Source: an uncultured Actinomycetes bacterium
GTDB lineage: Bacteria > Actinomycetota > Acidimicrobiia > Acidimicrobiales > RAAP-2
DNA: 16,299 nt
Direction: 5' to 3'
Assembly: GCA_903830745.1 (NCBI GenBank)
Contig: CAIKVF010000062.1
Location: 1 to 16,299, forward strand
A program made the translations under genes and the position numbers. Shown piece after piece: positions 6,202 to 14,933 of this stretch. Position 1 is the first letter of the stretch; the number at the start of each line of letters is the position of its first letter. A model generated the notes under the pieces. It saw only the letters and a list, made by a program, of their open reading frames with translations. It was not told where the DNA came from and did no database searches.

Positions 6202-8882
6202 TTAGCAGCGAGCTGGCGAAGGACGAAGTTAAGAACTCCACCGTGGCGGTAGTAGTCAGCTTCGGTTGGCGTATCAATACGTAGACGCACTTCAAACTTC
6301 AACTCTTCACCATTTGCACGCTTCGCTGTTACCTGAACAGTTGGGACAGTCTCACCACGGTTAAGTGGGTCGAGTCCCGAAATTGCAAATACTTCAGTGC
6401 CATCAAGTTTGTATGTCTCAGCAGTTTCGCCGGCCTTGAACTGAAGAGGAAGAATTCCCATTCCAACAAGGTTTGATCGGTGAATACGCTCGAAGCTCTC
6501 AACGAGAACAGCCTTCACTCCGAGGAGCTTGGTTCCCTTGGCGGCCCAGTCGCGGCTTGATCCACTTCCGTATTCTTTGCCACCAATGATCATGAGGGGA
6601 GTGCCCTCTTCTTGGTAACGCATAGCAGCGTCGTAGATGAACATTTCTTCGTTCTCTGGGAACTTGATGGTGATGCCACCTTCGGTGCCAGGAGCGACTT
6701 GGTTACGAAGACGAATGTTCGCGAATGTTCCGCGCATCATTACTTCGTGGTTTCCACGTCGTGTTCCGTAACTATTGAAGTCTTGCGCCTTTACGCCACC
6801 GTCAGTTAGGTAGAGACCGGCTGGGACGTTGGCACGAATGTTTCCTGCAGGAGAGATGTGGTCAGTTGTTACTGAGTCACCGAGCTTTGCGAGAACGCGA
6901 ATACCAGTGAAGTCTGTAACAACACCTGGCTGCATTGAAAGTCCGTCAAAGAATGGTGAGAGCTTCACGTAGGTTGATGCGTTGTCCCATGCATAGGTCA
7001 CAGCGTTCGTTGATGGAACTCCCTGCCAGCGTTCGTCACCACTAAAGGCACTGGCGTAACGCTCTTCGAACATCTTTGGAGTTAGCGATGCACGAACTGC
7101 GCCAGCAACTTCTGCGTCAGTTGGCCAGACGTCCTTTAGAAATACTGGCTGACCGTTTGATCCGGTGCCGAGTGGTTCTGTATTTAGGTCAATGTCAACT
7201 GTTCCAGCGAGTGAGTAGGCAACTACGAGTGGAGGAGATGCAAGGAAGTTCTGCTTCACGTCTGGGTGAATGCGACCTTCAAAGTTGCGGTTTCCAGACA
7301 GTACTGAAACAACTGAGAGGTCGTGTTCGCTAACTGCGTCAGAAACACCGTCAAGAAGTGGACCAGTGTTTCCAATGCAGGTGGTGCAGCCGTATCCAGC
7401 GAGGTAGAAGCCGAGCTTGTCGAGAGGTTCAACGAGGTTGGCCTTTTCGAGGTAGTCCATAACCACGCGACTACCAGGTGCGAGTGAAGTCTTTACCCAC
7501 GGCTTTGCGCTCAGTCCAAGTTCTACGGCCTTCTTTGCAACTAGACCAGCAGCAACAAGTACTGAAGGGTTTGAAGTATTGGTGCAAGAAGTGATTGCAG
7601 CAACTGTCACTGCACCGTCGCTGATGCTTTGGGCGTAGTCCTTGCCCGCAACAGTCTTCACGTCACGACCAAGTGCAGTCTTGAATGCTCCTCGCACACC
7701 AGAAAGCGACACGCGGTCTTGTGGGCGCTTTGGACCAGCGAGTGATGGCTCAACAGTTGAAAGATCGAGCTCTACGTATTCTGAGTACACCGGCTCTTGT
7801 GCTCCTGATTCGTGCCAGATGCCCTGCGCCTTGGCGTACGCCTCAACGAGTTCGAGTTGCGCTTTTGGTCGTCCAGTGAATGCAAGGTAGTCGACAGTGA
7901 TCTGGTCAATCGGGAAGATTGCACATGTTGCTCCGTATTCAGGAGCCATGTTTCCGATTGTTGCGCGAGTTTCAAGCGACAGTGCTGTAACACCAGGACC
8001 GAAGGCTTCAACAAACTTTCCAACAACGCCTTGCTTGCGAAGTAGTTCAGTAATAGTGAGCACTACGTCTGTTGCAGTAACACCTTCTTTTGGTGAGCCG
8101 TTAAGGCGAAGTCCAACTACTGGTGGAATCAACATTGAGGTCGGCTGTCCGAGCATTCCTGCTTCTGCTTCAATTCCTCCAACACCCCATCCAAGAACTC
8201 CGAGCCCATTCACCATGGTGGTGTGTGAGTCAGTTCCTACAACGGTGTCGAGGTAGGCAACGCCGTCATTTTCAAAAACAACGCGTGCAAGGTGTTCGAG
8301 GTTTACTTGGTGACAGATTCCCATTCCTGGTGGCACCACGCGGAACTGCTTGAACGAACTCTGTGCCCACTTAAGAAAGGTGTAGCGCTCTATGTTGCGG
8401 TCGTATTCAATAGCAACGTTCTGTTCGTAGCTTTCTGGTGTTCCAGTGCGCTCAAGAATTACTGAGTGGTCAATGACTAGTTCAACTGGAACAAGTGGGT
8501 TGATCTTTGCTGGGTCGCCACCAAGGGCAATGATTGCGTCGCGCATTGATGCGAGGTCAACAACGGCAGGAACTCCTGTGAGGTCTTGCATAAGTACACG
8601 TTCTGGAGTGAAGGCAATTTCCTTCGCGTCATCTCCAGCGGCTTCGCCGTGCCTGGTTGGAGTCTGCGCCCACTTTGCGAGCGCTTCAATGTCTGATGCC
8701 GTTACCTTCGCACCGTCTTCATGGCGCGGCAAGTTCTCAAGAAGAACCTTGATTGAATACGGCAGTTTGTCTACACCGAACTTCTTTAATGCTTCTGCTT
8801 GAAGTGAGTAATAGGTAAGTGAGCGGCCGCCAACATTTAGCGTGCTCTTTGACTGGAAGCTGTTGAGTGAGGGGGATGTCAT
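6198..8882 (-). CDS. acnA: Aconitate hydratase A (monomeric aconitase)
   Basis: Interconverts citrate and isocitrate through cis-aconitate in the TCA cycle, using a [4Fe-4S] cluster. The cluster ligands are visible as Cys433 (SCTNTSNPS) and Cys499/Cys502 (YGCTTCIGN), the same spacing as in IRP1/AcnA. The swivel domain carries [31 protein letters not shown] and [13 protein letters not shown]. At 894 residues it is a full-length AcnA/IRP1-type enzyme, not the AcnB type. The ribosome site ahead of the ATG at 8882 is weak. It is transcribed divergently from argS from an 83-base spacer and ends head-on with the PIG-L gene. Many AcnA proteins also bind RNA when the cluster is lost; that is family knowledge, not visible here. 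Confidence 0.97.
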   Translation of the reverse strand: MTSPSLNSFQSKSTLNVGGRSLTYYSLQAEALKKFGVDKLPYSIKVLLENLPRHEDGAKVTASDIEALAKWAQTPTRHGEAAGDDAKEIAFTPERVLMQDLTGVPAVVDLASMRDAIIALGGDPAKINPLVPVELVIDHSVILERTGTPESYEQNVAIEYDRNIERYTFLKWAQSSFKQFRVVPPGMGICHQVNLEHLARVVFENDGVAYLDTVVGTDSHTTMVNGLGVLGWGVGGIEAEAGMLGQPTSMLIPPVVGLRLNGSPKEGVTATDVVLTITELLRKQGVVGKFVEAFGPGVTALSLETRATIGNMAPEYGATCAIFPIDQITVDYLAFTGRPKAQLELVEAYAKAQGIWHESGAQEPVYSEYVELDLSTVEPSLAGPKRPQDRVSLSGVRGAFKTALGRDVKTVAGKDYAQSISDGAVTVAAITSCTNTSNPSVLVAAGLVAKKAVELGLSAKPWVKTSLAPGSRVVMDYLEKANLVEPLDKLGFYLAGYGCTTCIGNTGPLLDGVSDAVSEHDLSVVSVLSGNRNFEGRIHPDVKQNFLASPPLVVAYSLAGTVDIDLNTEPLGTGSNGQPVFLKDVWPTDAEVAGAVRASLTPKMFEERYASAFSGDERWQGVPSTNAVTYAWDNASTYVKLSPFFDGLSMQPGVVTDFTGIRVLAKLGDSVTTDHISPAGNIRANVPAGLYLTDGGVKAQDFNSYGTRRGNHEVMMRGTFANIRLRNQVAPGTEGGITIKFPENEEMFIYDAAMRYQEEGTPLMIIGGKEYGSGSSRDWAAKGTKLLGVKAVLVESFERIHRSNLVGMGILPLQFKAGETAETYKLDGTEVFAISGLDPLNRGETVPTVQVTAKRANGEELKFEVRLRIDTPTEADYYRHGGVLNFVLRQLAAN

Positions 8883-8965
8883 GTCTTCATTCTACGGCCG
8901 AGATGAGGTCAGTATTTCTGGACGCTGGCACGGTGAAGTGGCTAAAAAGTGGGAGACTGGACGTT
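8883..8965. promoter_or_regulatory. Divergent acnA-argS promoter region
   Basis: The 83 bases between the divergent starts must contain promoters for both genes. No convincing -35/-10 pair, inverted repeat or T-box-like leader was recognised. A GGGAGA ribosome site for argS is at 8951-8956. Confidence 0.35.
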
Positions 8966-10684
8966 ATGACCAGCACGTACGACCTTCTCGCTTCGCGCCT
9001 GCAAAAAGCGTTCGACAGCGTCGCTCCCGGTGCTGATCCGGTACTTCGTCCTTCTGATCGCAGTGATTATCAGGCCAACGGCGTCATGGCACTCGCAAAG
9101 CAAGTTGGAAAGCCACCACGCGAAGTTGCTGAGCTTGTTGTTGGCGCCCTTGATCTAAGCGACATCGCGACTGTTGAAATTGCTGGTCCTGGATTCTTGA
9201 ATCTCAATCTCTCAACGAAGGTCTTTAACTCCCAGCTTCGAGAGTTCAGCAGTGATGCGCGTCTCGGACTTGAAAAGACCAACTCACCGAAGACAGTCGT
9301 CATTGACTACTCCGCACCAAATGTTGCAAAAGAAATGCACGTTGGTCACCTTCGCTCCACCGTGATTGGTGACGCGCTCGCTCGAATGAACCGGTTTGCT
9401 GGTAACACAGTTATTGCGAGAAACCACATTGGCGACTGGGGCACACCATTTGGAATGTTGATTGAGCACTTGCTTGATCTTGGTGAAGACAAAGCTGTCG
9501 CAGAACTTTCCATTGGTGACCTCGACACCTTCTACAAGGGCGCGAGAGAAAAGTTTGAGGCCAATGACGACTTTAAACAGCGCAGCCGACTTCGCGTTGT
9601 TGCCCTTCAAGGTGGCGACAAAGAAACACTTCGACTCTGGAAGATTCTCGTTGATCAGTCAGTTGCGTATTTCGCCGAGGTGTATAAAAAGCTCGATGTC
9701 ACGCTGACGCCTGATGACAACGTGGGTGAGTCGTTCTATAACGACATGCTCGATGACGTTGTGAAAGACCTCACCGCGAAGGGTCTCATCACCGATAGCG
9801 ACGGCGCACTCTGTGTGTTCCCACCGGGATTTGTAAACCGCGACGACGAACCACTGCCAATGATTGTTCAAAAGCGTGATGAAGGATTTGGTTACGCAGC
9901 AACTGACCTCGCGGCAATACGTAATCGAGTGAGTGGACTTAAGGCTGACGAAATTCTTTACGTTGTAGGAACTCCTCAAGCGCAACACTTTGACATGCTC
10001 TACGCGGTAGCGCGCATGGCTGGGTGGTTGCCACAAGATGTTCGCTGTGAGCATGTTTCCTTCGGTCACGTTCTCGGACCAGATCGCAAGATGTTTAAAT
10101 CACGAAGTGGTGGCACCGTAAAGCTCGTTGGGCTACTTGATGAAGCAATTGAGCGTGCAGACGCAGCACTCGTTGCTCGCGGCAGTGAACTGAGCGAACC
10201 AGATCGCATCTTGCTTGCAACAGACATTGCTCGTGCAGCAATTAAATACACCGACCTCTCAACTGAGCGCCAGCGCGATTACATCTTTGATCTCGACCGC
10301 ATGCTCGCCTTTGAAGGCGACACCGGTCCATATCTTCAGTACGCGCACGCACGACTTCGTTCAATCTTTCGCAGACTTGATGCACCGTTCAGTGCCGCAG
10401 ACGCAACGTTCGCACTTGAAAGTCCGCAAGAGCGCCAGTTGGCACTCGGGCTACTGGCGCTCCCTGAAGCATTTGATGTGGCGTTCTCTACGTTGCAGCC
10501 CCACAAGCTCTGCACGTATCTCTTTGATCTAGCCCAGCGATTTACAACGTTTTACGAGGCCTGCCCGGTCCTCAGCTCCGAAGGGGCACTTCGCGCCGAG
10601 CGACTTGCCTTGTGCGAATTGACCGCCAGGACTTTAGAACTTGGACTTTCCTTACTTGGCATAGCTGCGCCGCAGCAGATGTAG
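8966..10684 (+). CDS. argS: Arginyl-tRNA synthetase
   Basis: Class Ia aminoacyl-tRNA synthetase that charges tRNA-Arg, an essential cytoplasmic enzyme. The ATG at 8966 is chosen over earlier in-frame starts because GGGAGA lies 9 bases upstream and the Add1 (ArgS N-terminal) domain begins directly after it. Visible signatures are the HIGH motif as HVGH (125-128, within YSAPNVAKEMHVGHLRS), the KMSK equivalent KMFKSR (375-380) and the DALR-type anticodon-binding end finishing LGLSLLGIAAPQQM. The protein has 572 residues, normal for bacterial ArgS. A hairpin with a T-run follows the stop. No odd residues were noted. Confidence 0.97.
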   Translation: MTSTYDLLASRLQKAFDSVAPGADPVLRPSDRSDYQANGVMALAKQVGKPPREVAELVVGALDLSDIATVEIAGPGFLNLNLSTKVFNSQLREFSSDARLGLEKTNSPKTVVIDYSAPNVAKEMHVGHLRSTVIGDALARMNRFAGNTVIARNHIGDWGTPFGMLIEHLLDLGEDKAVAELSIGDLDTFYKGAREKFEANDDFKQRSRLRVVALQGGDKETLRLWKILVDQSVAYFAEVYKKLDVTLTPDDNVGESFYNDMLDDVVKDLTAKGLITDSDGALCVFPPGFVNRDDEPLPMIVQKRDEGFGYAATDLAAIRNRVSGLKADEILYVVGTPQAQHFDMLYAVARMAGWLPQDVRCEHVSFGHVLGPDRKMFKSRSGGTVKLVGLLDEAIERADAALVARGSELSEPDRILLATDIARAAIKYTDLSTERQRDYIFDLDRMLAFEGDTGPYLQYAHARLRSIFRRLDAPFSAADATFALESPQERQLALGLLALPEAFDVAFSTLQPHKLCTYLFDLAQRFTTFYEACPVLSSEGALRAERLALCELTARTLELGLSLLGIAAPQQM

Positions 10685-10693
10685 AGTCCCTGT

Positions 10694-10719
10694 AGGGCGA
10701 ATTGCCCTTCTTGATTTTT
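10694..10719 (+). terminator. Hairpin plus T-run between argS and the alcohol dehydrogenase gene
   Basis: AGGGC (10694-10698) pairs with GCCCT (10704-10708) around a GAATT loop, followed by a T-rich stretch ending TTTTT (10715-10719). This is the classic intrinsic-terminator layout just after the argS stop. The T-run abuts the ribosome site of the next gene, so a leader or attenuator role is the alternative. A CCC (10688-10690) just upstream could pair with the GGG of the 5' arm, but weakly. Confidence 0.5.
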
Positions 10720-10729
10720 GGGGGATGAC

Positions 10730-11878
10730 ATGAAAGTAAAAGCCGCAATCGTTACCGAGAAGAACGGTCCTTGGCATACAGAGGAAATCGAAATCGATGA
10801 GCCAAAGGCCTTCGAAGTTCGAGTGAAGATGGCGTACGCCGGAATGTGTCACTCTGACGAACACACTCGCACTGGTGACATCACTGCACCGATTGAAGTT
10901 CTTAACTTCTTCGGAACTGATTCAATGTATCCAGCAATTGGTGGACACGAAGGATCAGGTGTTATTGAAGCGATTGGGCCAAACGTTTCAGGTCTTGCTG
11001 TCGGAGACCACGTAGCTGTTTCATTCATTCCTGCATGCGGTCGCTGCAAGTCATGTGCTTCAGGTGCACCGTACGTCTGTGACATGGGAGCGAACACACT
11101 CGCTGGTCCAATGATGTCTGATGGAACGTGGCGTCACCACTGGGAAGGCCAAAACCTAAACCGTATGTGCCAGCTCGGAACATTCTCTGAGTACATCGTT
11201 GCTCACGAAGCATCAGTAGTAAAGATCGACCCTTGGTATGACCTCAAGGCTGCAGCACTCATCTCATGTGGTTTCGCATCAGGTTGGGGATCAGCTGTTA
11301 ACCGTGGTGGCGTTAAGCCTGGTGACGTTGTCGCAGTAATTGGTGTTGGTGGACTTGGTTCTGCAGCAGTACAGGGTGCACTGCACGCTGGTGCTCGCGC
11401 CGTAATTGCTATTGACACAAACCCAACCAAGGTTGAGCGTGCCATGAAGATTGGAGCTACTCACGGTGCAAGCTCTGCACTTGAAGCAGCGTTCAGTTTC
11501 CTAGGTGAACTCACTAACGGTCAGAACTGTGACGTAATTGTTCTAACTCCAGGACGCCTTACTGGTGAACTGATTGAAGAAGCTCGTTCAATCCTCGCGA
11601 AGAACGGAACAATCGTGGCAACTGGAATTGCTCCATTCGACCAGACAGAAGTGACTGTAAACATGGCCATGTTGACACTCTGGAACCAGCAGATTCTTGG
11701 TTCAGTCTTTGGATCAACTGCACCACGTGTTCAGATTCCACTTCTTCTTCGCCTGCAGCACGAAGGCAAGATTCAAGTGAACGAACTTGTTACCAAGGAA
11801 TACTCGATTGATGAAGTCAACCAGGGTTACCTTGACCTCGAAGCAGGACTCAACGTTCGAGGCGTAGTTAAGTTCTAG
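10730..11878 (+). CDS. NDMA-dependent (mycofactocin-associated) zinc alcohol dehydrogenase
   Basis: Medium-chain zinc alcohol dehydrogenase (382 residues) of the family whose tightly bound nicotinamide cofactor does not exchange freely; NDMA serves as an artificial acceptor in vitro and mycofactocin is the proposed natural acceptor. Catalytic zinc ligands are Cys40, His73 and Cys180, structural zinc ligands are Cys103, Cys106, Cys109 and Cys117, and the Rossmann loop is GVGGLG (205-210). The long insert around 120-150 (MMSDGTWRHHWEGQ) is typical of this group. An ATG at 10730 preceded by GGGGGA is preferred over a TTG at 10718. The mftF gene converges with a 4-base overlap, which supports the mycofactocin link. 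The alcohol oxidised is not known. Confidence 0.88.
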   Translation: MKVKAAIVTEKNGPWHTEEIEIDEPKAFEVRVKMAYAGMCHSDEHTRTGDITAPIEVLNFFGTDSMYPAIGGHEGSGVIEAIGPNVSGLAVGDHVAVSFIPACGRCKSCASGAPYVCDMGANTLAGPMMSDGTWRHHWEGQNLNRMCQLGTFSEYIVAHEASVVKIDPWYDLKAAALISCGFASGWGSAVNRGGVKPGDVVAVIGVGGLGSAAVQGALHAGARAVIAIDTNPTKVERAMKIGATHGASSALEAAFSFLGELTNGQNCDVIVLTPGRLTGELIEEARSILAKNGTIVATGIAPFDQTEVTVNMAMLTLWNQQILGSVFGSTAPRVQIPLLLRLQHEGKIQVNELVTKEYSIDEVNQGYLDLEAGLNVRGVVKF

Positions 11879-13320
11879 TTCTTTTGAACTGAAATACCTA
11901 AAACTTTTCGCAACGTGACGCTCGACTTAGTTATGTCGGGCGTCATTGTTGCGAGTGAGCGACTTTTAACGGCTCCCTTTGCGACACCAACGCTGTAGGC
12001 CACGTCGTCGGCAATGGCTACTGGGACGTCGAGCGGGTGAAGACGGGTCTTGCGCCATCTCCATGCAGTGCCAAAAACAAATAACGCAAGCACACGTCTA
12101 CGAAGTTTTGGGTGCAGCGCAATTAAAAGCAGCAGTGGCCCAAACGTTCTAACAACCGCACGAGCAAGTGGACCGCCAGATTTGAGCATTCCTTTCGCCA
12201 CAACTTCTCTTGCGACGTGGTCTGGTTCATCGGCAGAATCTTCAATTCGTTCTTTTAAGGCATCGCTGTTCACGCTGATGATCCGAGCCCCTAGTGAGGG
12301 TCTGCCAATAAACACTGTTCCCCACGCGAGCAGCGTCCAAGGATCAGCACGCAGAGGCGCGAGTCTTCCTGGGTGACGCTTTGAAAGTTCTGCCGAAGAA
12401 ATGCCGTACTGCACACGTTGGTGCCACCAAGCACTCCAACTCGTGCGAGCTCGGTGCGTGACAACAACATCTGCGATGTAGCGAACGAGCCAGCCCTGGT
12501 CATGAAGTCGCCATACGAGGTCAACGTCTTCGCCAATACGAAGTGATGGATCAAATCCTGCACCCACTGCACTTCGGCGCACCATCATGCAGGCACTCGG
12601 AACATAGCCAACAGGGCCGCCAGGAACAACTATCTGTGAGCGTGCTCCCATGTCGAGTGGACTAAAGCGAAGTTCAAACTTGTCGCGCAGTGAATTGCCA
12701 TCTGTTCCACGCACTCGTGGGGTGACGCAGCTAATCATGGGGTCACTGAACTGGCAGAACAGGCGAGAAGCAACATTGAGCGCTGCGTCGACGGTGATGT
12801 CATCGTCAATAAACCAAATAAAAGGTCGACTCGTTGCACGAAGCCCGGCGTTTCTCGCACCACCTGGACCCACATTTTCTTCGAGGCGAACAAGGGACTG
12901 ATTGAACGTTGAAACAATCTCTGCGAGCAGTGACGGATTACTAGATGCGTCATCGACAATCGTCACATGGAAGTCCCTCAACATGGTGAGGAGTCGTGAC
13001 ACGCGAGAGATGTCGTTGTACACGGGGATAACAACATCTATTTGATCAACATCAACTCGTGGCTCGTAAATAGGGTGGAGCATGCCTTGATTAATAAGTG
13101 TGCGAGCAAATCGTTCTTGCCCGGGCAGAATCCTTGCTCCGTTTACCCAGCTCTCAGCTACAGACTTTGATCCACCAGGCAGTCGCAGAAGTTTCCACGG
13201 AGCCCCACCAGTCAGGTAATCACGGTCTAGAAACTTGGACTCAGGGTCAATACGCACCAGAGTTCCTACAGCAATAGGGGCGTCAACGGGGCTTGGGGCC
13301 AGGGTGATTAGTTGACTCAT
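11875..13320 (-). CDS. mftF: Mycofactocin biosynthesis glycosyltransferase MftF
   Basis: GT2-type glycosyltransferase that adds a beta-1,4-glucan chain to (pre)mycofactocin. From the start at 13320 it has 481 residues. An N-terminal PqqD-like stretch (about 10-80) comes first, then a GT-A domain starting VVIPVYND (96-103), with IVDD (121-124), GPGGARN (151-157), the DxD-type IDDD (171-174) and a GED (263-265) that would hold the base. Hydrophobic stretches near the C-terminus (about 385-425) suggest membrane association. An open frame continues upstream to 13410, but that start would overlap the mftA start on the other strand; 13362 is a second alternative, and no start has a good ribosome site. 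mftF is divergent from mftABCD. Confidence 0.9.
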   Translation of the reverse strand: MSQLITLAPSPVDAPIAVGTLVRIDPESKFLDRDYLTGGAPWKLLRLPGGSKSVAESWVNGARILPGQERFARTLINQGMLHPIYEPRVDVDQIDVVIPVYNDISRVSRLLTMLRDFHVTIVDDASSNPSLLAEIVSTFNQSLVRLEENVGPGGARNAGLRATSRPFIWFIDDDITVDAALNVASRLFCQFSDPMISCVTPRVRGTDGNSLRDKFELRFSPLDMGARSQIVVPGGPVGYVPSACMMVRRSAVGAGFDPSLRIGEDVDLVWRLHDQGWLVRYIADVVVTHRARTSWSAWWHQRVQYGISSAELSKRHPGRLAPLRADPWTLLAWGTVFIGRPSLGARIISVNSDALKERIEDSADEPDHVAREVVAKGMLKSGGPLARAVVRTFGPLLLLIALHPKLRRRVLALFVFGTAWRWRKTRLHPLDVPVAIADDVAYSVGVAKGAVKSRSLATMTPDITKSSVTLRKVLGISVQKN

Positions 13321-13394
13321 TGAAGCAGTTTGCCATGAATGTTGAACGGGATGTCGCGCCATAGGTAATAATGGAACAACTCGAGGAGGAAAGC
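13321..13394. promoter_or_regulatory. Divergent mftF-mftA regulatory region
   Basis: This 74-base region separates the two arms of the mycofactocin locus. On the plus strand TTGAAC (13342-13347) and AATAAT (13367-13372, spacing 19) could be -35 and -10 boxes for mftA. A strong AGGAGGA Shine-Dalgarno site is at 13384-13390. The promoter call is tentative; no operator palindrome for an MftR-type regulator was recognised. Confidence 0.4.
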
Positions 13395-13499
13395 ATGTCA
13401 CCAGACACATTGATCGCAGACGAAGTAATAGAAATTATTGGCGATACTGAACTACTCGTTGAAGAAGTATCTATCGACGGACTTTGCGGGGTTTACTAA
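13395..13499 (+). CDS. mftA: Mycofactocin precursor peptide MftA
   Basis: A 34-residue ribosomally made peptide whose C-terminal Val-Tyr becomes the mycofactocin core. The C-terminus reads IDGLCGVY, matching the family's IDGMCGVY except Leu for Met at residue 30. The acidic leader (many Asp/Glu, with EVIEIIGD and LLVEEVSIDG) is typical for recognition by MftB. The ATG is preceded by AGGAGGA with a 4-base gap, the best ribosome site in the window, consistent with high peptide output. mftB starts 3 bases after the stop. In the known pathway MftC decarboxylates Tyr34 and crosslinks it to Val33, and MftE then cuts after Gly32. It is too short to appear in default gene calls. Confidence 0.93.
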   Translation: MSPDTLIADEVIEIIGDTELLVEEVSIDGLCGVY

Positions 13500-13502
13500 A
13501 CC

Positions 13503-13781
13503 GTGTCATTGTCGACCAGCGTCATCTTTGACGCGTCGGCACCGTGGTCGCTTAGCTCGCAGGTCTCTCTTCGCGATGAAGCATTCGGTGCTCTCGCATA
13601 TCACCACGGCAACCGCCGTCTGGTCTTTTTAAAGTCTCGCGAACTCGTAGCAATTCTTCGCAGCCTCGAAAACTTCAGTTCAGTGAATGAAGCAATTGAC
13701 GCTGTAGTTCCAAACGAACACGACCGCTACGTCGAAGCGGTTGGCGCATTAGTGAAATCGGACATTATCTGTGGGCGCTAA
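13503..13781 (+). CDS. mftB: Mycofactocin peptide chaperone MftB (RRE protein)
   Basis: A PqqD-like RiPP recognition element of 92 residues that binds the MftA leader and presents it to MftC. The segment SLSSQVSLRDEAFGALAYHHGNRR (residues 16-39) followed by a Leu-rich helix is characteristic of MftB. GTG start 3 bases after the mftA stop; the ribosome site is weak, so translational coupling to mftA is likely. The end overlaps the mftC start by 11 bases. No enzymatic residues are expected. Confidence 0.92.
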   Translation: MSLSTSVIFDASAPWSLSSQVSLRDEAFGALAYHHGNRRLVFLKSRELVAILRSLENFSSVNEAIDAVVPNEHDRYVEAVGALVKSDIICGR

Positions 13782-14886
13782 CTCCAGTCTTCGTGACAAA
13801 TTCGAACGCGGTCTCGCGGCTCCAATCTGTCTCACGTGGGAACTGACCTACGCCTGCAACCTTGCTTGCACGCACTGTCTTTCATCTTCAGGTCGTAGAG
13901 ACCCTAAGGAACTGAACACCGACGAAGCCAAGGCCCTCATTGATGAGATTGCCGCCATGCAAATCTTCTACATCAACATTGGTGGCGGTGAGCCAATGAT
14001 TCGTCGCGACTTCTTCGAAATTATTGAACACGCGGTTAACCAAAAAGTCGGTGTGAAGTTCTCAACTAACGGAACACGCATTGACGCTGAAGCGGCAAAG
14101 AAGCTCGCGGCGATTGATTACCTCGACATCCAGATCTCTATCGATGGTGCAGACGCAGAGACCTGCGACAAGATTCGCGGTGAAGGTAGTTACGCTGCTG
14201 CGCGACTTGCCATGGATCACCTACGCGATGCGAACTTTGGAGAATTCAAGATCTCGGTTGTTATGACCAGAGACAGCATTGAACAACTCGATGAGTTCGA
14301 AGCAATTGCCAAGCACTACGGCGCACAACTTCGACTCACTCGACTTCGTCCATCGGGACGCGGTGTTGATGTGTGGGATGAACTACACCCGACACAGGAG
14401 CAAAATCGTCGTCTCTACAAATGGTTGATGGAACGTCCAAACGTTCTCACCGGAGACTCCTTCTTTCACCTCTCTGCACTTGGTGATCCACTTGACGGTC
14501 TCAACCTTTGCGGTGCTGGGCGAGTGGTGTGTCTCATTGACCCAATTGGTGAGGTCTACGCCTGCCCGTTTGTAATCCACGAAGAATTCAAAGCTGGCAA
14601 CATTCGAGACGCTGGGTTCAATGCAGTGTGGACTGAGAGCGATCTCTTTACTTCGCTACGTGAGCCGGGTAACCCTGGCGCGTGTGGATCATGTGGGTCC
14701 TACGATGCATGTCGAGGCGGATGCATGGCCGCGAAGTTCTTCACTGGACTTGAGCTGACTGACCCTGATCCTGAGTGTGTATTTGGCCACGGAGAGACTG
14801 CACTCGCAGCGAAGAAGGTGATGCTTATCCCTAAGCCGTCACCTGATCACTCTCGCCGAGTTCCCGTTGCAATAACGGCTCGCTGA
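13771..14886 (+). CDS. mftC: Mycofactocin radical SAM maturase MftC
   Basis: Radical SAM/SPASM enzyme that oxidatively decarboxylates the MftA C-terminal Tyr and then joins Val and Tyr into a lactam. The SAM cluster motif C29-x3-C33-x2-C36 (YACNLACTHC) and the SAM-binding GGGEP (71-75) are intact. The SPASM region supplies Cys247, 254, 265, 305, 308, 314, 318 and 336 for auxiliary Fe-S clusters. Length 371 is normal. GTG start inside mftB (11-base overlap), so translation is coupled to the RRE. Position directly after mftA-mftB confirms the assignment over other SPASM maturases. Confidence 0.95.
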   Translation: MGANSSLRDKFERGLAAPICLTWELTYACNLACTHCLSSSGRRDPKELNTDEAKALIDEIAAMQIFYINIGGGEPMIRRDFFEIIEHAVNQKVGVKFSTNGTRIDAEAAKKLAAIDYLDIQISIDGADAETCDKIRGEGSYAAARLAMDHLRDANFGEFKISVVMTRDSIEQLDEFEAIAKHYGAQLRLTRLRPSGRGVDVWDELHPTQEQNRRLYKWLMERPNVLTGDSFFHLSALGDPLDGLNLCGAGRVVCLIDPIGEVYACPFVIHEEFKAGNIRDAGFNAVWTESDLFTSLREPGNPGACGSCGSYDACRGGCMAAKFFTGLELTDPDPECVFGHGETALAAKKVMLIPKPSPDHSRRVPVAITAR

Positions 14887-14933
14887 GCATTTCACTGCGC
14901 CCTGTAATCTGAAAGAAGTCTTCAGGAGGGCCA

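Noticed and set aside
8867..8965. Upstream start for argS at 8867
   Set aside because: The extra 33 residues precede the normal ArgS N-terminus, overlap the acnA start and lack a ribosome site; the ATG at 8966 has one.
11877..11890. AGTTC-TTTT-GAACT hairpin after the alcohol dehydrogenase stop
   Set aside because: The stem is only 5 bp with 2 G/C pairs per arm and no T-run follows; too weak to call a terminator.
13321..13410. Longer MftF start at 13410
   Set aside because: It would run through the mftA ribosome site and start codon on the other strand, and the added residues do not look like the MftF N-terminal domain.
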